Of a DNA stretch of 8,429 nucleotides, positions 6,215 to 8,429 are shown one piece after another (position 1 is the first letter of the stretch; each line of letters begins with the position of its first letter). The stretch is taken from assembly GCA_026982175.1 (NCBI GenBank), contig JALSHP010000369.1:1-8429 (forward strand), read 5' to 3'. The notes under the pieces are model-generated. The model did no database searches and was not told the origin of the DNA. It worked only from the letters and a program-made list of their open reading frames with translations. This DNA is from Campylobacteraceae bacterium. GTDB taxonomy: Bacteria > Campylobacterota > Campylobacteria > Campylobacterales > Sulfurovaceae. The translations under genes and the position numbers were made by a program.

Positions 6215-6276
6215 GTAGGGTGTCAATCTACTGCACCCTTCATATAACTTAAATGGTGCATTAAAATGCACCCTAC
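6215..6276. repeat. 62-bp palindromic element (REP/MITE-like) between mscL and rarA
   Basis: The outer arms GTAGGGTG (6215-6222) and CACCCTAC (6269-6276) are perfect inverted repeats. Inside are two hairpins: AGGGTG/CACCCT (6217-6222 with 6234-6239, 11-nt loop) and GGTGCATT/AATGCACC (6255-6262 with 6265-6272, 2-nt loop as drawn). The G/C-rich arms stand out in an AT-rich gap. The pattern GTAGGGTGCATT...AATGCACC resembles short palindromes scattered in many bacterial genomes, from memory. No target duplication is evident. Its right arm supplies the TAG stop of rarA. It could also act as a 3'-end mRNA stabiliser or weak bidirectional terminator. Confidence 0.65.
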
Positions 6277-7448
6277 GACCTTATTTTACCCAACCACTCA
6301 TCTAAAGTCTTCTCAAATCCTATTTTAGAACTTTCATAAAACTTCATCTCTTTGCTCATATAATTTTGTTTAACCCAGCCACCATAGTTATGAGGGTATA
6401 AATAATTGACTTTATCTTGTTTTATGTTTTTTGGAATAGGGTAAATTTCTCCATTTTTTATGGCAGAGAGAGCAGAGTTTATAGCTAGATAAGCACGGTT
6501 AGACTTAGGAGAAGAAGCCAAATAAATCACCAATTGAGCTAAGCTTATTCGTGCTTCAGGGTAGCCTATCATCTTGACGATATTGAGCGTTGAAGAGGCT
6601 AAGTTTAAGGCATGTGGGTTGGCATTGCCAATGTCTTCAGAAGCCAAAATTGACAAACGTCGTGCAATAAATTCAGCAGGTTCACCCCCATTAATGAGTC
6701 GTGCTAGGTAGTAGATACTTGCATCGACATCTGAACCTCTTATGGACTTTATCATAGCAGACGCTAAATCATAGTGTGAATCTGCTTCACTACTACCTGC
6801 TTGGAGTGCGTAAGGTCTTATGGCTTTTAATTGTTCCAATGAGACCTCTGAACCTAAAGCCGTGGCAGACTCTAAAAGATTTAACATCGCTCGAACATCT
6901 CCACTAGAAGAACTCACTAAAAATGCTTTTTCATCACTAGCCATGTGAATAACTTCTTTGTCTATAATTTTCTCTAGTTGTTGCTCTAAAGCTTCATCAT
7001 TGACTCTGTGCAGTTCAAAAAGATGCGAACGCGAACGCATAGCAGAAGTGAGTGAGTAGTAGGGGTTTTCAGTAGAAGCCCCAATAATGAGTGCGGTATT
7101 ATTTTCCATAAAAGGAAGCAGTACCTCTTGTTGATTTTTAGAGAGCCTGTGTACTTCATCTATAAAGATGAGAGGTTTTTCCAAAGCATTGGCATACTCT
7201 TTAAAAATTTTTCGTAAATCTTCTACTTTTAGGGTTGTGGCATTAAGTTCAAAAAAAGGGCGTTGTAGATGTTGTGCAATGACCCTTGCTAAAGTAGTTT
7301 TTCCACACCCTGGAGGACCATAGAAAAAAGAGTGTATTAAGGCATTTTTTTTAATCAGCGTTCTAAGCACAGCCTTAGGGGCTAAAAGATGCTCTTGTCC
7401 TATAATCTCATCTAGCGTTTTAGGTCGATATTTTAACGCCAAAGACAC
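6273..7448 (-). CDS. rarA: Replication-associated recombination protein A (RarA/MgsA), AAA+ ATPase
   Basis: This 391-residue AAA+ protein belongs to the RarA/MgsA/WRNIP1 clamp-loader-like family, which acts at stalled replication forks and interacts with single-strand-binding protein. Visible motifs are MSLALKYRPKTLDEIIGQ at the N-terminus, Walker A GPPGCGKT (44-51), Walker B LIFIDEVH (93-100), sensor 1 GASTENP (123-129), arginine finger region SRS (139-141) and sensor 2 GDVR (183-186). The tetramerisation/lid region carries HYDLASAMIKSIRGSDVDA (225-243), and the C-terminal signature is PHNYGGWVKQNY (352-363). E. coli RarA is longer (447 residues), but about 390 appears normal here because all domains are present. 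The start is GTG, 2 nt after the rluB stop, with AGGAAA in the last rluB codons, so translation is probably coupled. The stop TAG lies in a palindromic repeat. Confidence 0.95.
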   Translation of the reverse strand: MSLALKYRPKTLDEIIGQEHLLAPKAVLRTLIKKNALIHSFFYGPPGCGKTTLARVIAQHLQRPFFELNATTLKVEDLRKIFKEYANALEKPLIFIDEVHRLSKNQQEVLLPFMENNTALIIGASTENPYYSLTSAMRSRSHLFELHRVNDEALEQQLEKIIDKEVIHMASDEKAFLVSSSSGDVRAMLNLLESATALGSEVSLEQLKAIRPYALQAGSSEADSHYDLASAMIKSIRGSDVDASIYYLARLINGGEPAEFIARRLSILASEDIGNANPHALNLASSTLNIVKMIGYPEARISLAQLVIYLASSPKSNRAYLAINSALSAIKNGEIYPIPKNIKQDKVNYLYPHNYGGWVKQNYMSKEMKFYESSKIGFEKTLDEWLGKIRS

Positions 7449-7450
7449 GG

Positions 7451-8389
7451 CTATTTCCTGTCTTTTTTATTGGGGTTATTTTTGTTAGAGTTTCGCTGTT
7501 TTGCCTCTTTGAGTCGTTTTTGCTCGGCTGATTTAGCACGACGTGCTTGGTCTTCGGTTTGATTTTTCTTTTTTTCTCTCAAACGTTCAGCCTTTATTCT
7601 GTCCTCTTCTTCTTTTTTCTCTTGGGCTTCAAGTTGTTGTACCATTTTTAGGTATTTGTGCGTGTCATCATACTCACGGCGTGTAAAGTAACGGGTCTTG
7701 CCTGTGGGTAGATTGTTTAGCTCAATGCCCCCAAATGCCACCCTTTTAAGGTCAAGAACATTGGCTTCAAAGTGTCCAAAGAAACGCCGTAATTCACGGT
7801 TTTTTCCCTCAGCGATGGTCACACGGAGTTTGGTAAAGTTTGCCCCAATATTTCGTACTTCATAGTGAACAAAAGGGGCAAACTCCATGGAGTAGATTTT
7901 TGATTTCTCATGCCCACCTGCACGTGCATCATCTAAAAAAAGTCCCTCTTTCATTGCCTCTTCCATCTCTGGTGTAAAAGGTTTGTCAATTTTGATGTTA
8001 TAGGTTCTGTCTAGCCCACTTTGCATCATCACTTCAGCGACTCTTGGTGAATCTGTTAAGAGTAAAATCCCCTCTGAAGCAAAGTCCAATCGTCCCACAG
8101 GAATAAAGTGTCGAAACTTTCCAGGGAGTTTGTGAAAAATGGTGGTTCGTCCACGGTCATCTTTTTGTGTCACCAAAGTTCCTTTTGGTTTGTTAAAGAC
8201 AATCATCGTAAGTTCAGTTTTTTCTTTGACGTGAAGCCCACGAATGGAGACCAAGTCCCCCTCTTGTACATCGTAGCCAAAATTGTCCATTTTGATGTTG
8301 TTTACCGTGACAACCCCCTCTTCTATGAGTTTGTCTGCTTCACGACGTGAATACTTGGAGTTGTGGGAAATAAATTTGTTGAGTCTCAT
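7451..8389 (-). CDS. rluB: 23S rRNA pseudouridine synthase, RluB/RsuA family
   Basis: The 312-residue enzyme isomerises a uridine in rRNA. In the RluB branch this is position 2605 of 23S rRNA (E. coli numbering), in the peptidyl-transferase region. An S4 RNA-binding domain occupies 1-48 (MRLNKFISHN, SRREADKLIEEG). The RsuA-type catalytic domain spans about 60-235, with nucleophile Asp102 in VGRLDFASEGILLLT and the conserved EGKNRELRRFFGH (194-206). After about 250 comes a highly charged Lys/Arg/Glu tail (255-312) predicted to be helical or disordered and probably RNA-binding. RluB against RluE/RluF/RsuA is decided mainly by the S4 domain and large-subunit-type motif, so the exact target base is less certain than the family. 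The Shine-Dalgarno is weak (GAAAGAAAA), with TATAAT at 8417-8422 upstream. It is the first gene of an operon with rarA. Confidence 0.88.
   Translation of the reverse strand: MRLNKFISHNSKYSRREADKLIEEGVVTVNNIKMDNFGYDVQEGDLVSIRGLHVKEKTELTMIVFNKPKGTLVTQKDDRGRTTIFHKLPGKFRHFIPVGRLDFASEGILLLTDSPRVAEVMMQSGLDRTYNIKIDKPFTPEMEEAMKEGLFLDDARAGGHEKSKIYSMEFAPFVHYEVRNIGANFTKLRVTIAEGKNRELRRFFGHFEANVLDLKRVAFGGIELNNLPTGKTRYFTRREYDDTHKYLKMVQQLEAQEKKEEEDRIKAERLREKKKNQTEDQARRAKSAEQKRLKEAKQRNSNKNNPNKKDRK
7454..7459 (-). promoter_or_regulatory. rarA ribosome binding site inside the rluB 3' end
   Basis: AGGAAA on the minus strand is formed by the final Arg-Lys codons of rluB, 5 nt before the rarA GTG. Ribosomes ending rluB at 7451 would be positioned to restart at 7448. 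Confidence 0.7.
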
Positions 8390-8416
8390 GGTTTTTCTTT
8401 CACATTAATTAAGCGA

Positions 8417-8422
8417 ATTATA
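8417..8422 (-). promoter_or_regulatory. -10 element of the rluB-rarA operon
   Basis: TATAAT on the minus strand lies 27 nt before the rluB ATG, giving a leader of about 20 nt. The sequence TATAATTCGCTTAATT (8422 to 8407) is 15/16 identical to that at the typA promoter. The -35 region falls at or beyond the window edge. Confidence 0.6.
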
Positions 8423-8429
8423 ACATATA

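Noticed and set aside
6215..6276. Single-unit CRISPR or a tRNA-like structure
   Set aside because: The arms are palindromic, with no repeated unit-spacer pattern and no cloverleaf or T-loop sequence.

Overview
The window looks like chromosomal DNA of a Campylobacterota (epsilonproteobacterial) organism. The reasons are its low GC content, TATAAT promoters with little -35 signal, compact gene packing, and proteins (TypA, a RarA of about 390 residues, a YcbB-type L,D-transpeptidase) of the kind seen in the Sulfurimonas/Sulfurovum/Arcobacter part of that group. The genus is an inference from memory of protein families and was not tested by any search.

Layout: 1-339 is gene-free and extremely AT-rich (a hand count gives 15 G/C in 121-300), with a perfect 11-bp dyad at 231-260. 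A cytoplasmic tetratricopeptide-repeat protein follows on + (340-1167). It meets tail to tail, with a 4-bp overlap, a secreted peptidoglycan L,D-transpeptidase on - (1164-2792). Next, also on -, is a small outer-membrane beta-barrel protein with a long Pro/Ala-rich N-terminal segment encoded by short tandem repeats (2929-3663). Its start is better placed at the second ATG than at the first. Divergent from it on + are typA/bipA (3825-5642), a ribosome-binding stress GTPase, and mscL (5775-6206), a tension-gated channel carrying a C-terminal four-cysteine zinc-ribbon-like tail. On -, convergent with mscL, is a two-gene operon of rluB-type 23S rRNA pseudouridine synthase (7451-8389) and rarA/mgsA (6273-7448), separated by 2 nt.

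The region is mostly core genome: envelope maintenance (transpeptidase, outer-membrane protein, MscL), ribosome function (TypA, RluB) and replication-fork maintenance (RarA). The accessory-looking parts are the AT-rich left end with the TPR gene and a 62-bp palindromic element (6215-6276) between mscL and rarA whose outer arm supplies the rarA stop codon. I see no CRISPR array, tRNA, rRNA, transposase or prophage gene, and no convincing new multi-gene system. The best leads are the zinc-ribbon MscL tail, the palindromic repeat at the rarA terminus, and the isolated TPR gene in its AT-rich setting.
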